From: JAFEDN01 sp963697455
GTDB lineage: Bacteria > Pseudomonadota > Gammaproteobacteria > Coxiellales > Coxiellaceae
Assembly (NCBI GenBank): GCA_963697455.1
Contig: CAVOOI010000034.1
Span: 62,001 to 126,000 of the forward strand
DNA: 64,000 bases
Direction: 5' to 3'
Under the pieces are notes generated by a model. It ran no database searches. It was given only the letters and a program-made list of their open reading frames with translations, and had not been told where the DNA came from. Positions 1 through 8,694 of this stretch are shown here, piece by piece; position 1 is the first letter of the stretch, and the number at the start of each line of letters is the position of its first letter. Position numbers and translations under genes: made by a program.

Positions 1-2
1 AC

Positions 3-395
3 CCTATGCGCCAGCTCGCTTTAGATCCTTCCGTCCTCCATCAGCAGTGGGGATTGATGTATGTGCATTCCGGCCCTTGTGATTCCCTTTGTCAGCGATG
101 GTTGTATAATATGCGGCAAATTCAACGGGCTTTAGGTAAAGATACCAATCGGTTGCAAAGAGTACTGCTAGACACTCAGCCTGGATCTGCCGACGTGCAA
201 TTGCAAAAGTTACTGAAGGATAGCCAAACTTTATTCTGGAGGGCTGATCCGGTTTTACTGACGCGCAGGCCTGGACAGCCCGCGGCGTTTTATGTAATCG
301 ATCCTTTTGGCAACATTATATTGGCATACACGGCCAGCGCCAATCCAGAGGCTATGCTTGATGATTTAAAATTTTTAATGGGACAAGTCGGATAA
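3..395 (+). CDS. Thioredoxin-like cytochrome-oxidase-cluster protein, 3' part only
   Basis: The reading frame is open at the left window edge, so only the C-terminal ~130 residues are seen; the first visible ATG at 6 is probably internal. The fragment holds a CxxxC pair (GPCDSLC), then MRQ-RALGKD-NRLQRVLL and a DPFGNIILAY segment. This pattern is typical of the SCO/thioredoxin-like membrane-anchored proteins found between SURF1 and ctaA in gammaproteobacterial aa3/caa3 oxidase clusters. The stop lies 5 bp before ctaA, consistent with one operon. A role in copper or thiol chemistry during oxidase assembly is inferred from family and context only. Confidence 0.7.
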   Translation, partial: PMRQLALDPSVLHQQWGLMYVHSGPCDSLCQRWLYNMRQIQRALGKDTNRLQRVLLDTQPGSADVQLQKLLKDSQTLFWRADPVLLTRRPGQPAAFYVIDPFGNIILAYTASANPEAMLDDLKFLMGQVG

Positions 396-400
396 AGAAG

Positions 401-1411
401 ATGACAAATTACCATAGATTAGCCAAAATCGCCTTAATTTTAGCAGTATTAGTGATTATGCTCGGCGCCTACACGCGTTTAACCGACGCTGGATTAGGTT
501 GCCCGGACTGGCCTGGTTGTTACGGTCATATCATTCTGCCGAACACCCAAACGGGATTAGTCAATGCTCAGCAACACTATCCCCATCAACCCATCGTTGC
601 CCATAAAGCTTGGACTGAAATGGTGCATCGATACTTGGCCGGGACGTTAGGAACCTTAATTTTAATTTTGGCCGTTTGGGCGATTGTTAACTGGCGGCGT
701 GGTCAGCCACAACCGATGGTCACCCCTTTTTTACTGGTGGCCGTACTTGTTTTTCAAGCAGTATTAGGCATGTGGACAGTCACTTTAAGGCTATTGCCGC
801 TAGTGGTAACCGGCCATCTATTGGGAGGAATGGCGATCGCCGCGCTCTTGAGCTGGATGGTTTCCGCAACCTATGTCCGGAACCAGACTGGTTATAAAAC
901 CAGGATGGTTCCCTGGCTGACGTTAGGGCTGGTTATTCTGATCATGCAATTATTTTTAGGGGCTTGGACCAGCACGAATTATGCCGCTCTGGCGTGCGGG
1001 GCTGATTTCCCTAGTTGTTTAGGATCGATTTGGCCGCAAATGGATTGGGGTCATGCGTTTAATATATTAAGTCCGGTTGGCCCGAATTATGAAGGCGGCC
1101 GTTTAGATATGATAGCCCGCGTCACCATCCAAATGGCCCATCGTTATTGGGCGCTGATTACATTTATTTATTTAATGGTGATTGCTGTGATACTCTTGAT
1201 CGCCAAACCCTTTGCGCCATTACGCGGTTGGGCCAGCGCTTTAGTGATCTTGCTGGGTGTGCAAGTGACATTAGGTATATTAAATGTGGTTAAGTTATTA
1301 CCCTTGGCCATTGCCGTAGCGCATAATGGTGGAGCGGTTTTATTACTCATCACCGTCGTAACCCTATTACAAAGATTATCCCGATATGCAGAATCTTATT
1401 TTGTGGCGTGA
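401..1411 (+). CDS. ctaA: Heme A synthase (COX15/CtaA)
   Basis: Inner-membrane enzyme that oxidises the heme O methyl group to give heme A for aa3-type cytochrome oxidase. The 336-aa product has the expected eight hydrophobic segments and the conserved heme-ligand histidines near residues 76 (EMVHR), 139 (VTGHL), 247 (MAHRY) and 308 (AVAHN). Two extracytoplasmic cysteine pairs are visible at 34/40 (GCPDWPGC) and 199/206. Length is normal for the proteobacterial type. The start at 401 follows the previous gene by 5 bp, and the 3' end overlaps ctaB by 26 bp, indicating translational coupling of the two heme-modifying steps. Confidence 0.95.
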   Translation: MTNYHRLAKIALILAVLVIMLGAYTRLTDAGLGCPDWPGCYGHIILPNTQTGLVNAQQHYPHQPIVAHKAWTEMVHRYLAGTLGTLILILAVWAIVNWRRGQPQPMVTPFLLVAVLVFQAVLGMWTVTLRLLPLVVTGHLLGGMAIAALLSWMVSATYVRNQTGYKTRMVPWLTLGLVILIMQLFLGAWTSTNYAALACGADFPSCLGSIWPQMDWGHAFNILSPVGPNYEGGRLDMIARVTIQMAHRYWALITFIYLMVIAVILLIAKPFAPLRGWASALVILLGVQVTLGILNVVKLLPLAIAVAHNGGAVLLLITVVTLLQRLSRYAESYFVA

Positions 1412-2258
1412 TTACGTCGAGCTTTGCAAGCCGCGTGTGGTAGCGTTAATGACGCTAACGGCGGTGGTCGCCATGTTTTTGGCTGCGCCGCCCGGGGAAT
1501 TATCTTGGCAGGTATTAATTTTTGGTAGCATTGGCATTACTTTCGCGGCTTGTTCCGGGGGAGTCATGAACCAGCTGATCGATCGTCATATTGACGCGTT
1601 GATGGCGCGCACTAAACGGCGGCCCTTGGCTGCAGGCCGTATTCAACCCTGGAAGGCATGGATTTGGGCAGGATTATTGATGGTGATGAGCATGACCATG
1701 TTGATCACTTTAGTCAATTTCACTGCGGCATTATTGAGTTTTTTAGCGCTGATTGGTTATGCCGGCGTCTACACTTTATTTTTAAAAAGGGCCACGCCGC
1801 AAAACATTGTTATTGGCGGATTAGCTGGAGCGATGCCGCCTTTATTGGGCTGGACAGCCGTGACTGGCCATATTGAAGTGCCGGGATTATTATTAGTACT
1901 GATCATTTATACTTGGACGCCGCCACATTTTTGGGCTTTAGCCATTCACCGGTATGCTGATTACGCTAAAGTGAATATTCCCATGTTGCCGGTAACCCAT
2001 GGTTTGCCGTTAACCCGTTTGAACATCTTGTTATACACATTGTTAATGATCGCGGTCACTTATTTCCCGTTTATTATTAATGTCACTGGCATGATTTATT
2101 GCATTGGCATTACCGCATTGAATATTATTTTTTTATATTATGCGATAGCTGTTTACCGGAATAAGCATCCGCGCTATCCATTTGCCACTTTTCGTTATTC
2201 AATTATTTATCTGATGTTGTTATTTTTACTACTGCTAGGAGATCATTTTCTCAGATGA
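1386..2258 (+). CDS. ctaB: Protoheme IX farnesyltransferase (heme O synthase)
   Basis: UbiA-family prenyltransferase that adds a farnesyl group to heme B, making heme O, the substrate of the adjacent CtaA. The 290-aa protein is highly hydrophobic. The allylic-diphosphate binding motif NxxxDxxxD is at residues 62-70 (NQLIDRHID) and is followed by the KRRPLAAGR signature. The second conserved region contains TPPHFWALA and the DY...NIPMLPV motif. It overlaps the end of ctaA, and its stop codon overlaps the ATG of the acylphosphatase relic (ATGA), so all were probably one transcript. Confidence 0.95.
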   Translation: MQNLILWRDYVELCKPRVVALMTLTAVVAMFLAAPPGELSWQVLIFGSIGITFAACSGGVMNQLIDRHIDALMARTKRRPLAAGRIQPWKAWIWAGLLMVMSMTMLITLVNFTAALLSFLALIGYAGVYTLFLKRATPQNIVIGGLAGAMPPLLGWTAVTGHIEVPGLLLVLIIYTWTPPHFWALAIHRYADYAKVNIPMLPVTHGLPLTRLNILLYTLLMIAVTYFPFIINVTGMIYCIGITALNIIFLYYAIAVYRNKHPRYPFATFRYSIIYLMLLFLLLLGDHFLR

Positions 2259-2534
2259 AATCAAATCACGTGTCTATACATGCGTGGGTCGACGGTACGG
2301 TCCAAGGGGTTTATTTCCGTGATCACACTCGAAAAGCAGGCGCAAGCATTGCAATTAACCGGCTGGGTTAGAAACCTAGCAGACGGTCGCGTTGAAGTAG
2401 TCGCTTGCGGGCCGCGAGAAATTATCATGGAGTTTATTGATTGGTTATGGCAGGGCTCGCCATCGGCAAAAGTCAGTGATGTTTGCTGGGAAGAAATTTC
2501 TCAGCAAACATTCACTGAATTCACCATCCGTTAG
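2255..2534 (+). pseudogene. acyP: Acylphosphatase, split by a +1 frameshift
   Basis: The ATG at 2255 overlaps the ctaB stop and opens a frame reading AWVDGTVQGVYFRDHTRKA, the acylphosphatase N-terminus with the substrate-binding VQGVxFR loop. That frame ends at a TAG about 40 codons in. Homology continues in another frame as QAQALQLTGWVRNLADG, with RVEVVA and the family C-terminus, ending at 2534. One surplus base in the AAAAG run near 2325-2331 accounts for the break. The joined protein would be about 92 aa, normal for the family, with active-site Arg (VYFR) and Asn (WVRN) both present. Either a recent inactivation or a homopolymer sequencing error; programmed shifting is not known for this family. 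Confidence 0.8.
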
Positions 2535-2998
2535 TAAGTGATTCGCCATTCACCAGGAACGTTACCGCTAATGGTGTGATGGCAACGCGATACCGCGCTG
2601 AGAGCGTCTTGTTTGTTAGGATACCAGCCAAAGCTTCTGTATCCACGAGTACAAGCGTATTTTTCGAGATGACAATCTGCATACGCTGTTACGTCGAATT
2701 CCCGAGTAACCCGAAATTCCCGGCAAACGCCATATGGGCCACAGCGTTGCACAATCCGGCTGCCTTCTATATGCCGAGGAGTAGGCAGATAACAGACTGT
2801 GAAGCCTGGTTTAACGGTTTTTTGGATAACAACTGTAGTAGTTCCAGGGACAGGAGTGACCTTCGCCGGGGCCGGGGTGGTTACCACGGTGGTGGTTGTG
2901 CCTGGAGTTGTTGTTGTTTGCGCAGTTTGAGCGAATGCTAAAGGACTTAGTAGCATAGCTGCAGAGCTGACTACAGCCCACTTTATTATTTTTTTCAT
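2531..2998 (-). CDS. Small secreted cysteine-containing protein, unknown function
   Basis: Not recognised. The 155-aa product begins with a clear signal peptide (MKKIIKWAVVSSAAMLLSPLAFA, probable cleavage after AFA). A Thr/Pro/Val-rich low-complexity linker (about residues 24-60) and a C-terminal domain with six cysteines follow; the even number suits disulfides in the periplasm or outside the cell. The ATG is preceded by AGAGGAAAC on the minus strand, a usable ribosome-binding site. Its stop overlaps the acylphosphatase stop by a few bases (convergent). It diverges from the effector-like gene at 3191 and shares that 190-bp intergenic region. Confidence 0.7.
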   Translation of the reverse strand: MKKIIKWAVVSSAAMLLSPLAFAQTAQTTTTPGTTTTVVTTPAPAKVTPVPGTTTVVIQKTVKPGFTVCYLPTPRHIEGSRIVQRCGPYGVCREFRVTREFDVTAYADCHLEKYACTRGYRSFGWYPNKQDALSAVSRCHHTISGNVPGEWRITY

Positions 2999-3078
2999 AA
3001 TGTTTCCTCTATAGGTTAAAACGAGGGATTACCCGTATAACTAAATATTAGCAGTTTTTGGGGAGCTTGTCTTTAGGG

Positions 3079-3098
3079 TTGTAAGAAGTTTCCTACAA
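3079..3098 (+). promoter_or_regulatory. GacA/LetA-type dyad upstream of the effector-like gene
   Basis: The sequence TTGTAAGAAGTTTCCTACAA is an imperfect palindrome. It matches the GacA upstream activating pattern TGTAAG-N6-CTTACA with one mismatch, and the Legionella LetA pattern TnAGAAATTTCTnA with two. Its centre is about 64 bp upstream of the start predicted from TATAAT at 3141, the distance usual for GacA-type activation. Binding is inferred. It could also act on the divergent gene at 2998. Confidence 0.5.
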
Positions 3099-3140
3099 GG
3101 ATTGTGTTTCCGTACACTTCTTTATTTCAATTCAGTAGCT

Positions 3141-3190
3141 TATAATTCATTTTTGCGGGAGGACAAGCCCAATTTTTTTTAGGAGTTTAT
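3141..3190 (+). promoter_or_regulatory. Candidate promoter -10 box and GGA-rich leader
   Basis: A perfect TATAAT lies at 3141-3146 with no good -35 box, as expected for an activator-dependent promoter. The short leader contains GGGAGGAC and the Shine-Dalgarno TAGGAG at 3180-3185, 5 bp before the ATG. GGA triplets over a ribosome-binding site are the usual targets of CsrA, which is encoded at 34880. CsrA control is inference. Confidence 0.45.
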
Positions 3191-5872
3191 ATGAGTAGGG
3201 AAGTTAAAGAAGATAATTTGAAATTTTCAGATCTGATTATCCGGCAATTTTTAATGCCGTTAGCGCAGGCAGCGAAAGAAATAATTTCTGAGGAGAAAGC
3301 TCAACCACCTGAAGTTTTAAAATACGGTATTTATGAATTCAGCTTGAAACCAGAAGATCAATATGAGGGAAAATATGAGAAGGATCTGAAGAATATTTTC
3401 ACTAAGGCATTCCCAAATAATTCGCAAGTAGCTTTCAAAGAATTACAAGCTTTATTTCCGAAGAGCATTAAGTTGCGGATTTTTTCTAAACCCGCCTTAC
3501 CTGTTTACTATGAAAATGAAGGCATGGAGAGATTGAGTTATATTAATATAGCCGCCCAAAATTATATTAAAAGACACATGTCCGAAAACAAAAGTGAAGC
3601 CAAGTTAAATTCGGAGGCTGGCAGAACTTTAAAGCATATCGAAGCAGCTTACCTGAAGGCAAACGAAGAATTAACTAAATTATATGAAAATTCTTTGACG
3701 TCGCCCGCGCATCATAAAATCCATTTCGATGGTTTAACTAAACAAATCGATACTTTTTATTTGCGGGTGATTAGTTTGCTGCTAATGTTTCGTTATCCTG
3801 ATAAAATTCCTTCCCAAGCGGAAATGTTCGCGGTAGCTGAAGATCTTTGTTTTTATGAGCAAAGACCCGCTTTACAAAGTAATCAGGAACTGCCTTCAAA
3901 ATTCAGTGCATTCGATCTATATTTAGGTGAACAATCAGATTCGATTAGGTTTCGTTTTATTCAACGCTTTTACGCTAATTTGAATTTTAATTCTGTGTAT
4001 GCCGGTAAATTTAATCCGCAAACCGGAGAGATTGTGGGTGTAAACACTCACTATTACGATGTGCCGATTGCAGCAGATATTTCTGGATTTTTTCCAGACT
4101 GCGAATGGATGTTGCAAGAACTGCGCGCTCAAAAAATGATGGCCATTTTATTAGGCTTCAATGCTTCAGGCCAATATCCGCAGATGGCTCCTGCCACTAT
4201 CCAAGAATTTAGTATGCAATGGAGCTTTGCAGTGACTCAACAGTTACGGCCACTGCTACTGCAAGGGCCCATCAACAGTTTTGAAAAAGTGAAGATTAAC
4301 GTTAATAGTATCGCGATAAAAAAAGCCGCCGAGATCGCTGCAATTCCAGGGAGAGTTCGAAATTTACTAGCATTGAGGGCGGTCTCGTTAATTGGCGCAA
4401 AAAATTTTCATACTGAAAGTTTGGTTGATCCCATTGCTCAACATCCCAGTTGTCGCTTAGCGCAATATGCGTTTGATTATAACGAACAAGAGTTCGGTTT
4501 TGCTTATCTGCATGGCGAGGACCAAAAATCGCAACAACCGATGATTAAACTAGAAACGTTTTTTACCTGTTACGCAGCGCTTCCAGAAAATAAAACTCTA
4601 AGTACTTTGGAAGCAAAAATCCAAAAATTAGACTCAGTCAAAAACTATCGGACAAAACGCCAAGAGCTGGCCAATGCGGTAAAGGAATGCTTGCGATCGA
4701 ATTCCCCATTAATCCGGGGAGAGCAGTATAGCCGGTGTTCGGAAATAGAAAAAAATTTATTTTTGATTATTAATCAAGCACACGTTGATATGCAGGGTCT
4801 TATTCGCAGTAGCACTGTTGACTCTCCAGATATAGTTAATCAGATCTTATACTTTATCTTTAACTTGAAAGATGAGAAGCTACTGCCGGCATTAATTCAT
4901 TTATTAATGTCATTGCTCTCCAGCAAAATTTCCTTTGCGCTTTCCGCTAGTGGCCGGATTTATCCCGAAGAAAAACTTCAGGAAAAAGTTAAACAGAATT
5001 GTGGAAAAAATAAGAGTGTCAGTGTAGATGACTTAACTATGTTGGAAATAAAATTAAGTAATATTGTGGGGAATTTTGCTGAGCCGATGAAAGAATCTCA
5101 GACTGGCGCATTAACACAATTCGCTCCGCTACGCCGTTGCGACGATTTTAAAAAAAGTATTTTAGAAGATAAAACTGGGAAAAAGTTTTACGCCGCGCTT
5201 GCCGGGGGGAACGTTGATTATTCTTTTTGGCTGGAATTAAAACCCTCTGCAGCGTTAGATGAAATTGGAAGAATTTTTTATGCGTCCCAAATTCGTTATT
5301 TACCACAAGAAAGAGAAGAGCTATTAAAAACTCTTGGTGAGCAGATTGTAAAATACCGTCAAACAATTGGAGTTAGTCAAATCGATTTTGACGCGTTAGA
5401 GTGGTTGACTGGATGTATAAAGCGGCAGCAATTATTGTTAAAAATGGACCAAGAGATAGAGGATGCGATAACTAAATTTTTGAAGACTTGTCAGAATAAA
5501 TTTAGCGATGAATTACCACACACAAATATAGCCATTATCCTGAGCCAAATTGAAGATGGGTCCGTGGATTTCGTCCAGATTTTTGCTCAACTTACCAATC
5601 AAGTATTTAAGGAGAACTATTGTGTTAAATCGAATGCTTCTGTTCTTATGCCTCACATAAAAACTGATGGAGAAAAGAGGTTAAAAATTGCTTTGCAGCA
5701 AATGAGTGCCGTCAATTTTAAAAGCAAAGACGATTTTATATCCTCAATAATGTCTGCGCGGGCCGCAATTAAAAACTTTGTCCAACAAATTGATGACAAT
5801 GATGGGTTTAGTCGTTCTGCTTCCGTGGGTTTGTCCTCGCCGCCTCCGAGGCCTCTGAGTCCTCAGAGGTGA
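3191..5872 (+). CDS. Large effector-like protein of unknown function (893 aa)
   Basis: No domain family recognised. The 893-aa product is hydrophilic, rich in Lys, Glu, Gln and Leu, and mostly helical in character. It has no signal peptide, no convincing membrane segment and no evident catalytic motif. It ends in a disordered Ser/Pro tail (SSPPPRPLSPQR). Size, composition, isolation from housekeeping operons and a GacA/LetA-like box upstream resemble Dot/Icm-type effectors of Legionellales, but that is inference from general features. The ATG at 3191 has a strong AGGAG site. The 3' end overlaps the convergent gmhB by 10 bp. Confidence 0.75.
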   Translation: MSREVKEDNLKFSDLIIRQFLMPLAQAAKEIISEEKAQPPEVLKYGIYEFSLKPEDQYEGKYEKDLKNIFTKAFPNNSQVAFKELQALFPKSIKLRIFSKPALPVYYENEGMERLSYINIAAQNYIKRHMSENKSEAKLNSEAGRTLKHIEAAYLKANEELTKLYENSLTSPAHHKIHFDGLTKQIDTFYLRVISLLLMFRYPDKIPSQAEMFAVAEDLCFYEQRPALQSNQELPSKFSAFDLYLGEQSDSIRFRFIQRFYANLNFNSVYAGKFNPQTGEIVGVNTHYYDVPIAADISGFFPDCEWMLQELRAQKMMAILLGFNASGQYPQMAPATIQEFSMQWSFAVTQQLRPLLLQGPINSFEKVKINVNSIAIKKAAEIAAIPGRVRNLLALRAVSLIGAKNFHTESLVDPIAQHPSCRLAQYAFDYNEQEFGFAYLHGEDQKSQQPMIKLETFFTCYAALPENKTLSTLEAKIQKLDSVKNYRTKRQELANAVKECLRSNSPLIRGEQYSRCSEIEKNLFLIINQAHVDMQGLIRSSTVDSPDIVNQILYFIFNLKDEKLLPALIHLLMSLLSSKISFALSASGRIYPEEKLQEKVKQNCGKNKSVSVDDLTMLEIKLSNIVGNFAEPMKESQTGALTQFAPLRRCDDFKKSILEDKTGKKFYAALAGGNVDYSFWLELKPSAALDEIGRIFYASQIRYLPQEREELLKTLGEQIVKYRQTIGVSQIDFDALEWLTGCIKRQQLLLKMDQEIEDAITKFLKTCQNKFSDELPHTNIAIILSQIEDGSVDFVQIFAQLTNQVFKENYCVKSNASVLMPHIKTDGEKRLKIALQQMSAVNFKSKDDFISSIMSARAAIKNFVQQIDDNDGFSRSASVGLSSPPPRPLSPQR
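5852..5869. terminator. Perfect hairpin between convergent gene ends
   Basis: CCTCTGAG-TC-CTCAGAGG forms an 8-bp perfect stem with a 2-base loop across the overlapping 3' ends of the effector-like gene and gmhB. There is no T-run, so it may be an mRNA-end stabiliser or weak bidirectional terminator rather than a classical intrinsic terminator. Confidence 0.35.
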
Positions 5873-6393
5873 TAAGCCACCCACTGCGCTAAATTTTCAT
5901 AAACCGGCACTTGCAGGTGATGGTTATTCTCTATCAGAGTTTTATTGCCTTTGCCGGTTTTAACTAAAGCAGCCTTGCACTGAACGGCCAGCCCTGCTTG
6001 AATATCTCTTAAGCTGTCGCCGATTAACCAGCATTTCTGAGTTAGATCCACTTTAAAATCGGCAGCGATTTGCTGCAACATGCCAGGGCAAGGTTTGCGG
6101 CAAGGGCAATGATCTTCACTACGGTGCGGACAGAAATAAACCCCATCTAAATGACCACCGGCTGCGGCCAATTCGGTTTGCATTTTATGGTGAATGGCCA
6201 ATAAATCCGCCAAAGAAAAATAACCACGACTCACTCCAGATTGATTGGAAGCCACAACTACCTGGTGGCCTGCGCGATTCAGTGCGGCAATCGCAGCTAA
6301 ACTACCGGGTATGGCTTGCCACTCCGCGGGTGATTTAATAAAATGGGGCGAATCTTCATTGATGACGCCGTCTCTATCTAAAATTACCAACAT
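5863..6393 (-). CDS. gmhB: D-glycero-D-manno-heptose-1,7-bisphosphate 7-phosphatase
   Basis: Cytoplasmic HAD phosphatase of ADP-heptose synthesis for the lipopolysaccharide inner core. HAD motif I is DRDGVIN (nucleophile D6, acid D8), motif II is SNQSG (49-53), and the late motif is GDSLRDIQAG (125-134). The zinc loop C88-P-H90...C96-P-C98-R-K-PCPG separates GmhB from the related histidinol phosphatases. I start at 6393 (176 aa): MLVILDRDG begins where the family usually begins, has AAGGAA 6-7 bp upstream, and lies 10 bp after the permease stop. An upstream start at 6426 would overlap that gene. Last gene of a five-gene minus-strand run. Confidence 0.93.
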   Translation of the reverse strand: MLVILDRDGVINEDSPHFIKSPAEWQAIPGSLAAIAALNRAGHQVVVASNQSGVSRGYFSLADLLAIHHKMQTELAAAGGHLDGVYFCPHRSEDHCPCRKPCPGMLQQIAADFKVDLTQKCWLIGDSLRDIQAGLAVQCKAALVKTGKGNKTLIENNHHLQVPVYENLAQWVAYHL

Positions 6394-6403
6394 CCGCTGT
6401 TCC

Positions 6404-7588
6404 TTAGAGCACTTCAAATAAACCATAAATGGCGAGTACTGCGGAGAGGATAATTTCTACTACTAAGATGCCACGCCCGCCCCATACGCGATAACTGCCG
6501 GGAGTCTTTTTAAAGTAGCGGCCGCTCCACGTCATCAGGCCTGGCAACAGCATTAACAGTACTACACACAACACGCCGGCATAAGCTATGGCTTTAACAA
6601 AAATACCCGGCCAAAATAGGACGATTAATAAAGGCGGTAACAACGCTAAAATAGTGGTTTGCCAGCGTTTTTTAGAATCTTGTTTATTGATTTGCATGCC
6701 ATCGGCCAGAAAGTCCCACAAGCATAAAGATACTCCTAGAAACGAAGTGGTGACGCAAATTACCGTAAATAAATGCGCCGTGGAAGCTAGAGTATGCGAT
6801 TTGCTTTGGCTGAGCGCTGTGGTTAAATCACTGACCGCATGGGGTGAGCTGGCCATTTGCATAAGGAAGGTGCGATCAACATTGCCTTGCACTGCAAAAT
6901 CCCATAAAAGATAACAAATCAGCGGCGCCAGGCTGCCGATCGCAATGGCCAGGCGCAGAGCTTTAACGTTGCTATTAAAATAAGTGCGCAGACTAGGAAT
7001 GATGGTCGCATAGCCAAATGAGGTCACCACGACCATTAATGCGCCGCTTAATAACCGGGTTTGGCCTTGATAAAGTTTGTTTACATCAGTATGAGGAATG
7101 ACCAACAATAGTAACAGCAAGTAAGCGGCGATTTTGACTGTCATTAACACCCGATTGGTGCGATCGACAGTATGGATGCCTTGATGCACAATAGCGCCGA
7201 ATATCACCACAAAAATCAATCCACCTAGCCATTGTGGAATAACCAGATGGATAGAACGGAGAAGGTACGCCACAAGATCAGAGCCGCCGGCGATATAAGC
7301 GCATAGTAAAGCGTAAAGTAACACTAAATAAATTATCCAGGTCAAAATTTCCCCGGCCCGGCCTAGCGTGGCTTTAGCCATGGAGACCATATTGCTATGT
7401 TCCGGCAGCCATAAGTTGACCTCTAAGATAAAAAACGCGCCGAAAGTCATCACCAGCCAGGCGCAGACAAACAGCCAAATTGAATGCACAAAACCGCCGC
7501 CTGCAGTCGCCATAGGCAAGGCTAATAGTCCCCCGCCGATGGAGGTGCCGATAATTAATAAGATTCCGCCTATAGTTTTACTCAGCAT
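6404..7588 (-). CDS. Aromatic amino-acid permease, HAAAP family (TyrP/Mtr type)
   Basis: Inner-membrane proton-coupled amino-acid importer, probably for tyrosine or tryptophan. The 394-aa protein opens with the family signature of the first membrane segment (IGGILLIIGTSIGGGLLALP) and shows about eleven hydrophobic segments. Length and glycine-rich TM1 match the HAAAP family, which is expanded in Legionella-like intracellular bacteria that draw amino acids from a host. Its start is one base after the fmt stop, so it is co-transcribed. Substrate specificity cannot be read from the sequence. Confidence 0.85.
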   Translation of the reverse strand: MLSKTIGGILLIIGTSIGGGLLALPMATAGGGFVHSIWLFVCAWLVMTFGAFFILEVNLWLPEHSNMVSMAKATLGRAGEILTWIIYLVLLYALLCAYIAGGSDLVAYLLRSIHLVIPQWLGGLIFVVIFGAIVHQGIHTVDRTNRVLMTVKIAAYLLLLLLVIPHTDVNKLYQGQTRLLSGALMVVVTSFGYATIIPSLRTYFNSNVKALRLAIAIGSLAPLICYLLWDFAVQGNVDRTFLMQMASSPHAVSDLTTALSQSKSHTLASTAHLFTVICVTTSFLGVSLCLWDFLADGMQINKQDSKKRWQTTILALLPPLLIVLFWPGIFVKAIAYAGVLCVVLLMLLPGLMTWSGRYFKKTPGSYRVWGGRGILVVEIILSAVLAIYGLFEVL

Positions 7589-7589
7589 A

Positions 7590-8546
7590 TCAATGTTCTC
7601 TAAAGTGAGTTATCCCAACCTGCAAATGTTGCCGGTGTCCCCGGATAAAGTCTGCCACAGAAATGCTGCGCCCACCAGCCAATTGCACGGTTAGTAACCT
7701 GAGCAAGCCTTTGCCGGTAGCGATATCAATACCGGCTGGATCGGCTTTCACTAAATTGCCTGGGGGATAGCCTTTTTCTTCCGTTGCCGGGAGCGCCACA
7801 GCTTCCCAGATTCGCAGGATATTTTCTTGAAAATGCGTAAACGTTACCGGCCAAGGATTGTAAGCTCGAATCATCCGGGCCAACTCATCAGCTGGCCGCT
7901 GCCAGTCGATTTGCGCATCACTTTTAGAAATTTTCTGAGTGTAGGTGGCTTGGTTTTCATCTTGCGGAGTACCTTGCCAGCCTTGCACGGTTAATAAATC
8001 CAAAGTAGCCAGTAAAGCCTGTGCACCTTGTTCTGCAAGGGCGTCATGTAATTGACCGCTGGTTTCTTGAAAATTGAGCGGATAATGAGTTTGGAACAGA
8101 ATAGGTCCCGCATCCATGCGCGGAGTGAGTTGAATAATGCTCACGCCAGTGCTGGTGTCGCCCGCCAGAATCGCCGATTGAATGGGCGTGGACCCCCGCC
8201 AACGCGGGAGTAAGGAAGGGTGCACGTTAATGGCTCCATAGCGAGGGATAGCTAATACTGATTTCGGCAAGAGCAAACCATAAGCGACCACTACTAGTAA
8301 ATCCGGTGCTAGATTTTGTAATTGTTGGACTTCCACCGGATTTTTAAGGGTTTCAGGTTGATAGATGGCAAGCTGATTTGCCAAGGCCAACTCTTTGATT
8401 GGGCTAGCGGTCAGCCGTTGTCCGCGCCCCGCGGGACGGTCTGGCTGAGTATAAACTGCGGTCAACTGATGCCGTGAATTTAACAATGCCTGTAAGCTAG
8501 GGACTGCAAATTCCGGCGTGCCACAAAAAACAATTTTTAGTTTCAT
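7590..8546 (-). CDS. fmt: Methionyl-tRNA formyltransferase
   Basis: Formylates initiator Met-tRNA with 10-formyl-tetrahydrofolate. The 318-aa protein has the N-terminal formyltransferase fold starting KIVFCGTPEFAVPSL, the catalytic signature NVHPSLLPRWRG (N107, H109) and the essential Asp in TPRMDAGP (D145). The C-terminal OB-like tRNA-binding domain follows. The usual partner def (peptide deformylase) is absent here. Instead the gene follows two tiny membrane-protein genes, and its ATG shares a base with the preceding TGA (TGATG), so translation is coupled to them. Confidence 0.96.
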   Translation of the reverse strand: MKLKIVFCGTPEFAVPSLQALLNSRHQLTAVYTQPDRPAGRGQRLTASPIKELALANQLAIYQPETLKNPVEVQQLQNLAPDLLVVVAYGLLLPKSVLAIPRYGAINVHPSLLPRWRGSTPIQSAILAGDTSTGVSIIQLTPRMDAGPILFQTHYPLNFQETSGQLHDALAEQGAQALLATLDLLTVQGWQGTPQDENQATYTQKISKSDAQIDWQRPADELARMIRAYNPWPVTFTHFQENILRIWEAVALPATEEKGYPPGNLVKADPAGIDIATGKGLLRLLTVQLAGGRSISVADFIRGHRQHLQVGITHFREH

Positions 8547-8689
8547 CAGGTCTTTGATTTTTTCTTTGAGAGTTTACTATGGCTTTCTTCTAATTCAAGC
8601 CTCCTATCATGATCGATAATCAAAATCCCACCCAGAAGAATAATAAACCCCGCAATGATTATAGGTAAATAAGATAAAAATGTAATCAT
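8546..8689 (-). CDS. 47-aa single-span membrane protein upstream of fmt
   Basis: Too short for routine gene callers. From ATG 8689 it encodes MITFLSYLPIIIAGFIILLG and a charged tail rich in Lys, Arg and Glu, ending KKSKT: one N-terminal membrane helix and a basic cytoplasmic end. The start is 5 bp after the stop of the next upstream gene and the TGA overlaps the fmt ATG, so spacing on both sides fits a real gene in an operon. A weak AAAG site lies upstream. No homologue recalled; function unknown. Confidence 0.5.
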   Translation of the reverse strand: MITFLSYLPIIIAGFIILLGGILIIDHDRRLELEESHSKLSKKKSKT

Positions 8690-8694
8690 GGTCT

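Noticed and set aside
2310..2335. Programmed ribosomal frameshift in the acylphosphatase
   Set aside because: No stimulatory structure or slippery heptamer is evident and the family is not known to use recoding; mutation or sequencing error is simpler.
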